Part shown: piece after piece, positions 26,837 to 34,567 of the stretch | Layout of the letters: each line of letters opens with the position of its first letter | Numbering within the stretch: the first letter of the stretch is position 1 | Source: Fibrobacter sp. UBA1765 | Lineage (GTDB): Bacteria > Fibrobacterota > Fibrobacteria > Fibrobacterales > Fibrobacteraceae | Assembly: GCA_002314675.1 (NCBI GenBank) | Contig: DCGZ01000157.1 | Coordinates: forward strand, 1 to 64,000 | Direction of reading: 5' to 3' | Length of the DNA: 64,000 bases | Program-made: the position numbers and the translations under genes | Notes under the pieces: generated by a model | The model's input: the letters and a program-made list of their open reading frames with translations, nothing else | Database searches by the model: none | What the model was told of the DNA's origin: nothing

Positions 26837-29041
26837 TTACCAGATCTTGTTCCAGCGGAAGGAATTGGATGTTGAACCCTGGCGGACATTCATGATGTAT
26901 GTGCCTGCCGGGAGAGTTTCAAGATTTACCCAATGGGTGCCTTCGCTGTAGGTAGACTTGTTTGAAAGAACCTGCTTACCAGCAGCATTGTAGATACCCC
27001 ATTCCACGAGACCAGCCTTTGTTACATGGAGTAACAAGCCAGTTTCTTGCAATTCTGCACGGAACGGTACGAAGGCGTGCAATGGAAGGATTGCTTGTGG
27101 AATTTCTTCCTTGTTTACTGCGAGAGCACTATCGCCAACAATGATTGTAACAGGAATGTTCATTGCTTCGTATGTTGCGGTTTCTTCAGTTGTAGCGACA
27201 ATCTGAATGATTGCATTCTGATTGCCAGCAACGAGAGCGTCGCCAACTTTTGTTACATACTGGCTTGTTGCTTCGCCATTAAATGTATAGGTGATTACAA
27301 TGTTATCCTTTGCTGTTACATCGCTAAAGAAGTTTGCTACAGTTGTACCAAGAGGTATTGTTTGGGATTTGTAGTTCTTTGCCGAGATTCTTGGCAATCC
27401 CTTTGCGTATGCAACTGTAATAGTATCGTTTACTGGCTGGAAACCAGAAACTGCTGGTGCTGTTGCAACAACTTTTGCTTCGCCAAGGGTCTTGCTGAAT
27501 TCATACATGTTTACGGTGCTGTTTAAAGCGTTACCGTAGCAGAAAGAAGAGTTGGCGCATTTTGCTTGCTTGATAGCGACAATGCTTGGGTTCAAGGATT
27601 TAAAAGATACAGTCGCACCTTCAACAGTTTTACCTGTTGTTGAAACAACCGTTTCATTATCCTGGCCATTTTTGGTTAGATCCCTAATGGTCTTGCCTCC
27701 ATTGCAAGTTCCGTCCATGCGGCATGTGAAGTTTACAAAACCAGCAAGGGTCTGCTTAGGATTCTCTGCAACTACGACAACGGATTGGGAACCATCGTTA
27801 CCAGTAAGAACAGCGAAGCCTGCGCCATTAATTGCAATGTTACCGCCGCTTACTGTTGCTACAGCATCATTGCTAGATGTGTAGGTGCAGCTGCCGCTTG
27901 CCTTGCCTGTAATGCTACCTGCGGTTTCTGTGGTTTGCACAACCTTGAATGCGCAACCACCGGAATTTTTACCAGCGACGAGGGAGTCTGCCCAGGAACG
28001 CTTGTACTTGGTCAAATAGTTCTTGACAAGTGTACCGGAAGCGGTATAGGTTGCTTCGCTAAGCAATTGCTTGTTGTAAAGAACCTTGTCTCCATTGAAC
28101 ATTGCTGACTGTTCGCTTGCTCCGTCAATGGAACCTGTAAACTGACGAAGACTCCAGTTACAGTTACTTACTTGGTGCTGTTCCATCCAGTTAATCCAGG
28201 AACTTGTACCGCTTTCGCTAGGAGTGCCGTTACCATCGGCGTTTGTTGTGCCCCATTCAGAGATGAACACCGCGTTGCCGCTGTTCATGGCAGCTTCAGC
28301 CTTGCCTGCATAGGAACCGACAGAGTGAGTGCCAGCATAGAAGTGAAGAACGTATGCCACGTTAGTTGCGTTTACGCCGCCGTATTGAGTCATCTGAGAC
28401 CAGTTTGGCGTACCCACGAGAATCAAGTTCTGGGAATATTGACGAATACCTGCAGATACTGTATTTGCGTAGCTCTGGATTGTGCTCCAGCCTTGATTTA
28501 CAGGTTCGTTCCAGACTTCAAAGATTACGTTCGGAACATCCTTGTACTTTTCTGCAACCTGCTTGAAGAATGCTGCTGCCTGGGTCTGTTCCTGGTTTGC
28601 TACATGGCTATGCCAGTCAATGATGATGTAGATATCGTTCTTGATGGCTGCTTCGACCATAGCGTCAAGAAGAGCTATATAACTATCTGGAGAACCAATA
28701 TAACTGTACTTTGGGTCCATTTCCTTGGAACCCTGGTCATAGTACTTGATACCCATGGCGAAGCGGATAACGTCGATGCCCAGGTTTTCTGCAGCCCAGC
28801 TCATGACTTCACCGTTATAGTACTGGGAACCTGTCGCGTCGGACCAGTAAAGGCTCATGCCTCGAAGCATTACAGGTTTTTTAGTTTCAAGGCTTATTAC
28901 CTTGCCACTTGCGGTACCGAGAGCACCGTAGTTCTGTACAGGGCCTACGCGCATTGGTTTTGCGGTTGCGGCGCTTGCGAAGGCATTGCTAGCACCACAT
29001 GCAATTAGACCAGCCAAAAGTAAAGATGATATTTTTTTCAT
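26837..29041 (-). CDS. Secreted GH5 endoglucanase with Ig-like modules and C-terminal sorting-type domain
   Basis: The 734-residue protein starts at ATG 29041 (GGAGAAAG upstream) with a signal peptide cleaved near 'AFA'. The GH5 barrel spans about 38-330, with acid/base Glu179 in 'EVWNEPV' and nucleophile Glu262 in 'FISEWGT'; 'YIIIDWHSH' is typical of subfamily 2 bacterial endoglucanases. Residues about 355-640 form several beta-rich Ig-like segments. The last about 75 residues ('VEWGIYNAAGKQVLSN', 'LETLPAGTYIMNVRQG') resemble type-A C-terminal sorting domains used in type IX secretion. It acts on cellulose outside the cell. It diverges from a small secreted-protein gene 345 bp away. Confidence 0.9.
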   Translation of the reverse strand: MKKISSLLLAGLIACGASNAFASAATAKPMRVGPVQNYGALGTASGKVISLETKKPVMLRGMSLYWSDATGSQYYNGEVMSWAAENLGIDVIRFAMGIKYYDQGSKEMDPKYSYIGSPDSYIALLDAMVEAAIKNDIYIIIDWHSHVANQEQTQAAAFFKQVAEKYKDVPNVIFEVWNEPVNQGWSTIQSYANTVSAGIRQYSQNLILVGTPNWSQMTQYGGVNATNVAYVLHFYAGTHSVGSYAGKAEAAMNSGNAVFISEWGTTNADGNGTPSESGTSSWINWMEQHQVSNCNWSLRQFTGSIDGASEQSAMFNGDKVLYNKQLLSEATYTASGTLVKNYLTKYKRSWADSLVAGKNSGGCAFKVVQTTETAGSITGKASGSCTYTSSNDAVATVSGGNIAINGAGFAVLTGNDGSQSVVVVAENPKQTLAGFVNFTCRMDGTCNGGKTIRDLTKNGQDNETVVSTTGKTVEGATVSFKSLNPSIVAIKQAKCANSSFCYGNALNSTVNMYEFSKTLGEAKVVATAPAVSGFQPVNDTITVAYAKGLPRISAKNYKSQTIPLGTTVANFFSDVTAKDNIVITYTFNGEATSQYVTKVGDALVAGNQNAIIQIVATTEETATYEAMNIPVTIIVGDSALAVNKEEIPQAILPLHAFVPFRAELQETGLLLHVTKAGLVEWGIYNAAGKQVLSNKSTYSEGTHWVNLETLPAGTYIMNVRQGSTSNSFRWNKIW

Positions 29042-29305
29042 TTCTTTCTCCATAGGTGAACCCAATCCCATTTGGGTTGCCTATATGGCAGATATTATAT
29101 ATGATGTACAAAAATATATTGGAAATGTCAAAATGTCATCACTTATTATGTAATTAAAATGTTAAAAGTGTTGAAATCTGTACAAGCTCGGTTGAATATG
29201 AGTTTGAAAAGTGTCACGATTCGGTAAAAAAAAGAAAACTAATCCGTTAAAATCGCTTAAAAACGCGTTTTTTTTACAAAAAAAGAAAAAATGTCAAAAA
29301 AAAGA
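29042..29305. other. AT-rich divergent intergenic region
   Basis: The part of the 345-bp spacer between the divergent GH5 and 302-residue secreted-protein genes that precedes the plus-strand promoter. It is strongly AT-rich with A-runs near 29220-29300. No open frame, palindrome or repeat of the other families is seen; it presumably holds the GH5 promoter and regulatory sites. Confidence 0.4.
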
Positions 29306-29335
29306 TTGCCAAAATGGGTTTGATTTAAATATATT
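29306..29335 (+). promoter_or_regulatory. Candidate sigma-70 promoter
   Basis: TTGCCA (29306-29311) and TATATT (29330-29335) are spaced by 18 nt, about 50 nt upstream of the start codon of the highly biased 302-residue gene. Both boxes are close to the consensus. Confidence 0.55.
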
Positions 29336-29386
29336 AGGCAACAAACAGCCCTTATTGGGTAATAACAATAAAAAAAGAGAGAGAAT

Positions 29387-30295
29387 ATGAACAAGAAGAT
29401 TTTGCTTGGTGCTGCAGTTCTCGCAGCAACTACCATGTCCTTCGGCTTGGTTACTTGGTCCGGCGCAAACGGTGACTACCGTGTTGATACCGAACTTGAT
29501 GACGGTTCTGACGAATCCGGTTACTGGTTCTCCTATGATGACCAGAACAACGGCGGTTCCTCCGCTGTTACATGGCCGGTTCCAACTGGTAACGCATACG
29601 ATGACTCCGCTCTTGACCCAATCATCGACGAATGCGGCGGTCTCTGCGGTGACGTTTCCCTCGGTGCTGGTTATGACTATCCGTTCGTAGGTGTTGGCTT
29701 CAACCTTATGGGACCGACTCAGACTGGTGCTAACATCACCTCTTGGGGTGGCGTTTGCGTTAACTATCAGGCAACAGGTATCGCTCCGATCCTCGAACTT
29801 GGTCCAGAAGACGAAGCAACCTTGACTGAATACAACAACTACACTTCTACACTTTCCCTTTCTGCAACTTCTGCTGACCTTCCGTTTGCAAAGTTCAAGC
29901 AGGAATCTGGCTGGGGCAACAAGGTTGACCAGGCTGAATACCTCACTAAGGTAGCTGCTATCAAGTTCAAGTTCTCCGGCAAGGCTGGTACCACCGGTCA
30001 CTTCAACATCCAGACTGTTGGTGAAAGCGGCAAGTGCGGCGCAGCTCCGGCTCCGGTTGCTATCTCTGCTAAGGCAACTTCCTCTGTTAAGGCTATGCTT
30101 TCTGGCCGTACCCTCTCCTTCGCAGGTGTTTCTGCTGCAACAGCAGAAGTTATCAACCTCCAGGGTCAGGTTGTTCTCCAGGCTGCAGTAAGCTCTTCTT
30201 CTGCTCTTAACCTCGCTTCCCTCGACGCAGGCGTTTACATGGTTCGCGTTGCAGGTCAGGCAGTTAACCACAGCCAGAAGATCATCCTTAAGTAA
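29387..30295 (+). CDS. Small secreted protein with C-terminal sorting-type domain
   Basis: The 302-residue protein has a signal peptide (about 1-19), a beta-rich N-terminal domain with three cysteines ('CGGLCG', 'VCVNY') and aromatic residues like a carbohydrate-binding module, an Ala/Lys/Ser linker (about 216-232), and a C-terminal segment. That segment ('AEVINLQGQVVLQA', 'LASLDAGVYMVRVAG') matches the pattern of the C-terminal domains of the neighbouring cellulases. No catalytic motif is visible. A strong promoter, an extremely uniform codon choice and a tight terminator indicate an abundant product. It lies between a GH5 and a GH8 cellulase gene, so a role in fibre binding is plausible but unproven. 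Confidence 0.75.
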   Translation: MNKKILLGAAVLAATTMSFGLVTWSGANGDYRVDTELDDGSDESGYWFSYDDQNNGGSSAVTWPVPTGNAYDDSALDPIIDECGGLCGDVSLGAGYDYPFVGVGFNLMGPTQTGANITSWGGVCVNYQATGIAPILELGPEDEATLTEYNNYTSTLSLSATSADLPFAKFKQESGWGNKVDQAEYLTKVAAIKFKFSGKAGTTGHFNIQTVGESGKCGAAPAPVAISAKATSSVKAMLSGRTLSFAGVSAATAEVINLQGQVVLQAAVSSSSALNLASLDAGVYMVRVAGQAVNHSQKIILK

Positions 30296-30315
30296 TTTTA
30301 CTTAGGTAAGTCTTT

Positions 30316-30347
30316 AAAAAGAGTCCGGTTTTTGCCGGACTCTTTTT
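30316..30347 (+). terminator. Rho-independent terminator
   Basis: A 13-bp stem (AAAAAGAGTCCGG / CCGGACTCTTTTT) with a T-rich loop lies 20 nt after the 302-residue gene. It is followed by TTTTTGATT. Confidence 0.92.
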
Positions 30348-30382
30348 GATTAAAGAATTTGGGCAAGGAAAAGTTTAATTAT

Positions 30383-30408
30383 GCCGATTGTAAAAAATCG
30401 GCTTTTTT
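30383..30408 (+). terminator. Second terminator-like hairpin
   Basis: GCCGATT / AATCGGC closed by GTAAAA and followed by six T residues. With the preceding hairpin it forms a tandem terminator ahead of the GH8 promoter. Confidence 0.75.
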
Positions 30409-30420
30409 GTTTACAATTGT

Positions 30421-30448
30421 TTGATTTTTGCCTTATTGGTTATATATT
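30421..30448 (+). promoter_or_regulatory. Candidate sigma-70 promoter of GH8 gene
   Basis: TTGATT (30421-30426) and TATATT (30443-30448) are separated by 16 nt and lie about 30 nt upstream of the GH8 start codon. Confidence 0.5.
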
Positions 30449-30477
30449 TGGGGCAAAATATTATCAATGAGGCTTTT

Positions 30478-31869
30478 ATGAATGCCAAAAAGTTTTTATT
30501 GCCGCTAGTATGTTGCTCCATGTTTGGTCTTGCTGCTTGCGGTGGAGATTCATCATCTTCTTCGCCTGTAGTTCCTGACCCGACTCCTACACCGACTCCA
30601 GCTCCTGGACCTACTCCAAATCCTAATCCGGATCAGCCTGGCATTGGCGTTCCTGCAAACGCAAACCCTGCAATTACGCAGAATTTGTATGCTGTGTGGA
30701 AGAGTGCTTTCGTAACCACGCTTTCTGAGGAACGCGCAAAGTACCCTACGCTTGGCATGGAATTCAATGAAGTCTTTGGTTCCTATATTGCCGCTGGTTA
30801 TGACCCTGCCCGTGTGATTTGGCAGACACATACCGATACCAAGTGCTGGATTGACGAAGCTCAGGGCACCCCGATGTATAAGCGCGGTTGTACAGTTTCT
30901 GAAGGCATTGGCTATGGCATGATGATGTCTGTGCTCATGGAAGACTGGCCGACCTTTAACGGTATCTGGATCTACAGCAAGGCATACCGTGAATCCCCGT
31001 ATGCAGGTCATACTCCAGAAAAGCCGGGTCTTATGCCATGGCTTACAAGTACCTTCAACTGGGGTGGCTACGGCGTGCTTGATGAATCCAGTGCAACTGA
31101 TGCGGACCTTGATATCGGTGCTTCGCTTATCATTGCATGGTTGAAGACTGGCAATGAAGCCTATAAGGCAGACGCTTTGAATCTTATCAATGCTCTTTGG
31201 CAAGATGAAATCAATCCAGCCAACTTGATGATTCTTTCTGGTGACACTCCGATGTGGCATACAGCAGACCCAGTTTACAACCTTTGCTACTTCTCTCCGG
31301 TTGCAATCCGCTTGTTTGCCATGGTTGACCCGAACCATGACTGGAATGGCGTGCTGAATGCAATGTACGATTATATGGCTAAGGTTCAGGCAGCAGGCAC
31401 TGGCGTGTTCCCGGACTGGAGCAACACCGCTGGCATGGCTGTCGACCCGAAGAATGGTTCTGCGACCAAGACCTACTGGACATTCAACAAGGAATCTGTT
31501 CGTATCCCTTGGCGTATTGCTTGGGACTATATGTGGTTCCAGGATCCGCGTGCAGCCCAGGTGTTGAATACGTTGAACGCATTCATTTCTGCTAAGTCTG
31601 GTGGCGATGTCAATGCTATTCCTGCAACGAACTACTCCTGGAATCCATCCATTGGTGGTGACATTGACAATAACACCCTTTCTACACAGTGGCTTGCTGC
31701 ATGGTGTGCTACCGGTGTCGCCGGCAACCCGGATTGGACCGCAAACTGCCTTGCCCGCTTGAATACTGTTGAAATGACGACAAGCGCTTCTAGTTACTTT
31801 ACAAACATTTTGCACCTGACATATAGCCAGTTGCTGAATGGTTACTACAAGAAGCCTGCTGGAATTTAA
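30478..31869 (+). CDS. GH8 endoglucanase/xylanase, lipoprotein
   Basis: The product is 463 residues from ATG 30478. It has a lipoprotein signal ('GLAAC', Cys21), a Ser then Pro/Thr/Asn linker (about 25-56) and a GH8 (alpha/alpha)6 barrel (about 62-455). The proton-donor Glu142 lies in 'VSEGIGYGMM', and the 'ATDADLDIG' motif (Asp208/210/212) is the GH8 signature carrying a substrate-binding or catalytic Asp. GH8 enzymes invert the anomeric configuration and cut cellulose, lichenin, xylan or chitosan; the target cannot be read off. The open frame extends 19 codons upstream over the promoter, so the later ATG was used. Confidence 0.9.
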   Translation: MNAKKFLLPLVCCSMFGLAACGGDSSSSSPVVPDPTPTPTPAPGPTPNPNPDQPGIGVPANANPAITQNLYAVWKSAFVTTLSEERAKYPTLGMEFNEVFGSYIAAGYDPARVIWQTHTDTKCWIDEAQGTPMYKRGCTVSEGIGYGMMMSVLMEDWPTFNGIWIYSKAYRESPYAGHTPEKPGLMPWLTSTFNWGGYGVLDESSATDADLDIGASLIIAWLKTGNEAYKADALNLINALWQDEINPANLMILSGDTPMWHTADPVYNLCYFSPVAIRLFAMVDPNHDWNGVLNAMYDYMAKVQAAGTGVFPDWSNTAGMAVDPKNGSATKTYWTFNKESVRIPWRIAWDYMWFQDPRAAQVLNTLNAFISAKSGGDVNAIPATNYSWNPSIGGDIDNNTLSTQWLAAWCATGVAGNPDWTANCLARLNTVEMTTSASSYFTNILHLTYSQLLNGYYKKPAGI

Positions 31870-31885
31870 GACCAGCTACTTTGGA

Positions 31886-31919
31886 AAAAGACCCTGGGTG
31901 TTGCCCCAGGGCCTTTTTT
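31886..31919 (+). terminator. Rho-independent terminator of GH8 gene
   Basis: The stem CCCTGGG / CCCAGGG (31892-31911), extended by flanking A and T runs, is followed by TTTTTTA, about 20 nt after the GH8 stop. Confidence 0.85.
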
Positions 31920-32001
31920 ATATAAGTCATTACCTAATTATGACTTACATTTTATTTAGTAATGAAATTTTACTCTTTAATAGTTATTATATTCAAGTGC
32001 G

Positions 32002-32781
32002 ATGAGTGAAAAACCGATTTATTCCGCTGAAGATTTGGGCATATCTATTGCAGCTTCGCTATCAAAGAATGTGATAACGGTAGGGGACACGTTTGATTAT
32101 ACGGTGACTATTACCTGGGAGTCGAACAGTGTTCTTGCGTTAGTTCCAAAGACAAGTATTTATGCCAAGGGACTTTCGACTGTTGGAGTGAAGCAAAATT
32201 CTTCTCGCGATGTAAAAGACGGCAAGACCGTTTCTAAGAACGAGTTTGTCTATAAGGTTGCTGCAACTGATACTGGTTCTGTGACAATTCCGGAACTAAG
32301 CTTTATGGTTCCTGTCGAGGGTGCGCATACGATTGGACTTCGTACGCCTCCGAAGGAGTTTCATGTAGATGCCCCGGTAAATTTTTTGCCTTTTGTTGTA
32401 GGCCTTGTTGTGGCTTTTGCGCTGGTGTGTGCCTTTGTGATTAGAAAGCGCAAGCGTGCTGCGGCAGTTGCAAAAAAGGTGGCAAAAGCTGCCGAAGAAA
32501 ATACGATCCGCGAAGAAATGCTTGTGTTGAAGTCTCGTGTAAAGGTTGCAGAAAGTAGGGAATGGCTACTTGCCCTGGAAACTGCAATGAAGCAATTTGC
32601 GAAGTGGAAGTTTGATAGTGAAGACCTTGAAGCTTTGGTAAGGAATGGCTCCATGGCAGATTTTGCAGAAACTGTCAAGCTGTTTTCGGAAGCCCGTTAT
32701 GGAGGCGGGAACAGGGACCAGCTTGCAAACCTTGAAACATGGAAGGTAACTTTTAAACTGATGAACTTGGAAGAGGAGTAG
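32002..32781 (+). CDS. BatD-like membrane protein, first gene of the Bat operon
   Basis: The 259-residue protein has an N-terminal BatD-type beta-sandwich ('ASLSKNVITVGDTFDYTVTI', about 14-125), one membrane helix (about 129-148) followed by an Arg/Lys stop-transfer, and a helical cytoplasmic tail. No cleavable signal peptide is seen; the N-terminus resembles a protein exported by its single helix or missing its signal. BatD members ('oxygen tolerance' family) are envelope partners of the VWA proteins BatA/BatB. A second BatD-like gene is present at 35507. The following 330 bp contain only repeats. Confidence 0.75.
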   Translation: MSEKPIYSAEDLGISIAASLSKNVITVGDTFDYTVTITWESNSVLALVPKTSIYAKGLSTVGVKQNSSRDVKDGKTVSKNEFVYKVAATDTGSVTIPELSFMVPVEGAHTIGLRTPPKEFHVDAPVNFLPFVVGLVVAFALVCAFVIRKRKRAAAVAKKVAKAAEENTIREEMLVLKSRVKVAESREWLLALETAMKQFAKWKFDSEDLEALVRNGSMADFAETVKLFSEARYGGGNRDQLANLETWKVTFKLMNLEEE

Positions 32782-32784
32782 AAG

Positions 32785-33075
32785 AGACGAAAGAACGCTT
32801 CGCTGGTAGACGAGAGACGAAAGAAATGTTGATTTCCAATGTTTTAGAGATTAGAGGCTAGGTTCTAGAGACTAGAATTAAGAATGAAATGTCATTGCGA
32901 GGGCCTTTAGGCCCGTGGCAATCCAGGACATGTCGCTTCAGTGTTCCTGGATGGCCGCGCGACCCTCGCCAAGACATGGGAAGCTACAATCCTCTAGTTT
33001 CTTGTTTCTTCCATCTTCCGTCTTCTGACTTCTGTCCTCTTTCTTGCATCTTGCGTCTTGCTCTTGTATCTAAGA
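32785..33075. repeat. Repeat-filled spacer in Bat operon (no gene)
   Basis: The spacer between the BatD-like and moxR genes consists of three parts: a purine-rich left arm (AGACGAAAGA units, 32787-32828); an imperfect palindrome at 32891-32975 (GTCATTGCGAGGG with CCCTCGCCAAGAC, and GGCAATCCAGGA with TCCTGGATGGCC); and a pyrimidine-rich right arm (32995-33072). The right arm's last 31 nt match 28 of 31 positions at 34533-34563. The layout equals that of the two IVP cassettes but without a gene inside. Confidence 0.75.
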
Positions 33076-33110
33076 TTTGTAATAGAGATATTTAATAAAT
33101 GGAGAATAAA

Positions 33111-34094
33111 ATGGATATTCAGGAACTTTCTGAAAAGGTTAGAGAAAAAAGTGTTTTTTGCGCAAACTTGATGCGCGAAGTGGAAGGTACCGTGATTGGC
33201 CAGAAGGCCATGGTCGAAAGCATTTTGACCGGTGTGCTCGCCGGTGGCCATGTGTTGCTTGAAGGTTTGCCGGGTCTTGCAAAGACAACTGCAGTAAAAG
33301 CTTTTGCCGATGCATTCAAGCTTGACTTTAAGCGTATCCAGTTTACACCGGACTTGCTCCCGGCAGATTTGCTCGGTACTACGATTTACAATGCCAAGGA
33401 AGCTCGATTTGAAATCCGCAAGGGACCATTGTTCAGTAACCTGATCTTGGCTGATGAAATTAACCGTGCTCCAAGCAAGGTACAGAGCGCCCTCCTTGAA
33501 GCTATGCAGGAACGCACCATTACCATTGGCGATGAATCCTTTAAGCTTGAAGAGCCGTTCCTTGTGCTTGCTACGCAGAACCCGATTGAACAGGAAGGTA
33601 CATACCCGCTCCCTGAAGCGCAAGTAGACCGTTTCCTTTTGAAGGTGAAGGTTAGCTACCCGAACAAGAGTGACGAAATGCGCATTCTTGAAGCTGTAAG
33701 CGGCAACGGTTTGCGCACTCCGGCTCAGGTTGCCACAAAGGAAGACATTCTTGCTGCTCGTGAACTTGTGCGTTCCATTTACGTGGACGAACGCGTTCGC
33801 GAATACATTGTGAATATTGTACTTGCAACCCGCGACCCGTCTAGCATCAAGAAGGCAGAACTTGCCGGCTTCATTGAAGTGGGGGCAAGCCCACGTGCTT
33901 CCATTGGCCTTGCTCAGGCTGCAAAGGCCCATGCATTTATCCAGGGCCGCGCTTACGTTACTCCGGAAGATGTAAAGGCTGTTGCCATGGAAGTACTGCG
34001 CCATCGCTTGGTGCTTAGTTACGAAGCCGAAGCCGAAGAAGTTGCCGCCGAAACTGTCGTGCAGAAGATTCTTGATTCTGTTGAAGTGCCTTAA
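33111..34094 (+). CDS. moxR: MoxR-family AAA+ ATPase
   Basis: The 327-residue AAA+ ATPase has the MoxR signatures: Walker A 'GLPGLAKTT', Walker B 'LILADEINRAPSKVQSALLE', sensor 1 'LATQNPIEQEGTYPLPEAQ', an arginine-finger region 'DRFLLKVKV', and a C-terminal lid. MoxR proteins act as chaperones that activate or assemble VWA-domain partners, here probably the DUF58, BatA and BatB products. ATG 33111 is preferred over ATG 33099 because GGAG lies 6 nt before it. It is followed by the first inserted IVP cassette. Confidence 0.93.
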   Translation: MDIQELSEKVREKSVFCANLMREVEGTVIGQKAMVESILTGVLAGGHVLLEGLPGLAKTTAVKAFADAFKLDFKRIQFTPDLLPADLLGTTIYNAKEARFEIRKGPLFSNLILADEINRAPSKVQSALLEAMQERTITIGDESFKLEEPFLVLATQNPIEQEGTYPLPEAQVDRFLLKVKVSYPNKSDEMRILEAVSGNGLRTPAQVATKEDILAARELVRSIYVDERVREYIVNIVLATRDPSSIKKAELAGFIEVGASPRASIGLAQAAKAHAFIQGRAYVTPEDVKAVAMEVLRHRLVLSYEAEAEEVAAETVVQKILDSVEVP

Positions 34095-34118
34095 GCGGCT
34101 TTGCCGCTTAGAGAGCCA

Positions 34119-34563
34119 GATGCAAGATCAAGATGCAAGAGTAAATTAGGCACCTTCGGTGCGGGAATATATATGGAAAAACTGAAAAAATTTGTTCTTT
34201 GGCAAAAGGCTATGAATGTAGCTGAGAATGTGTATAGACTGACGCAAAAATTTCCAAGGGATGAAATTTATGGTTTGACATCTCAAATGCGAAGGGCCGC
34301 CGTATCAGTGGCAAGCAATATTGCTGAAGGTCAAAGTAGGTCTAGTGTTCTTGACCGCAATAGATTTCTTGAAATTGCAGATGGCTCTAAAATGGAATTG
34401 CAAACGCAATTAATGATTGCTGTTCGAATTGGATATACCAAGCAAGATGATATAGAAGATAGTTTGAATGTTCTGTCTGAAATCGGTAAAATGATTCATG
34501 CATTGAAGTTAAAACAGGTTTAGTTGAACATTTCTTGTATCTTGCGTCTTGCTCTTGCATCTT
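34119..34563. repeat. Inverted arms flanking IVP gene 1 (cassette A)
   Basis: The left arm (34119-34147) is purine-rich, AGATGCAAGATCAAGATGCA and on; the right arm (34531-34566) is its pyrimidine-rich counterpart. The 12-mer AAGATGCAAGAG (34130-34141) is exactly complementary to CTCTTGCATCTT (34552-34563). The IVP gene lies wholly between. The right arm ends 4 nt before the next start codon, leaving that gene without a visible Shine-Dalgarno sequence. Confidence 0.7.
34173..34523 (+). CDS. Four-helix bundle protein (23S rRNA intervening-sequence/S23 family), copy 1
   Basis: The 116-residue all-helical protein matches the S23/IVP (TIGR02436-type) family: 'LVLWQKAM'-like opening ('FVLWQKAMNVAENVYRLTQK'), 'FPRDEIYGLTSQMRRAAVSV', 'SNIAEGQSRSS', 'LEIADGSKMELQTQL'. 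The first member was found encoded inside intervening sequences of 23S rRNA; the molecular role is unknown, though structures show pentameric four-helix bundles. ATG 34173 follows a short palindrome; the frame is open 24 codons further upstream through the repeat arm. It interrupts the Bat operon between moxR and the DUF58 gene and is boxed by complementary arms. It differs clearly from copy 2 (about half the residues identical), so it is not a fresh duplicate. Confidence 0.88.
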   Translation: MEKLKKFVLWQKAMNVAENVYRLTQKFPRDEIYGLTSQMRRAAVSVASNIAEGQSRSSVLDRNRFLEIADGSKMELQTQLMIAVRIGYTKQDDIEDSLNVLSEIGKMIHALKLKQV

Positions 34564-34567
34564 AACT

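Noticed and set aside
29294..30271. A 325-codon antisense frame over the 302-residue secreted-protein gene
   Set aside because: The sense gene has promoter, ribosome binding site, signal peptide and terminator; the antisense frame starts inside that gene.
30553..31815. A 420-codon antisense frame within the GH8 gene
   Set aside because: The GH8 catalytic motifs fix the coding strand; the other frame has no signal, domain or start context.
32889..33095. A 68-codon frame in the moxR upstream spacer
   Set aside because: It is made of the palindromic repeat and the right arm; composition and lack of ribosome binding site argue against coding.
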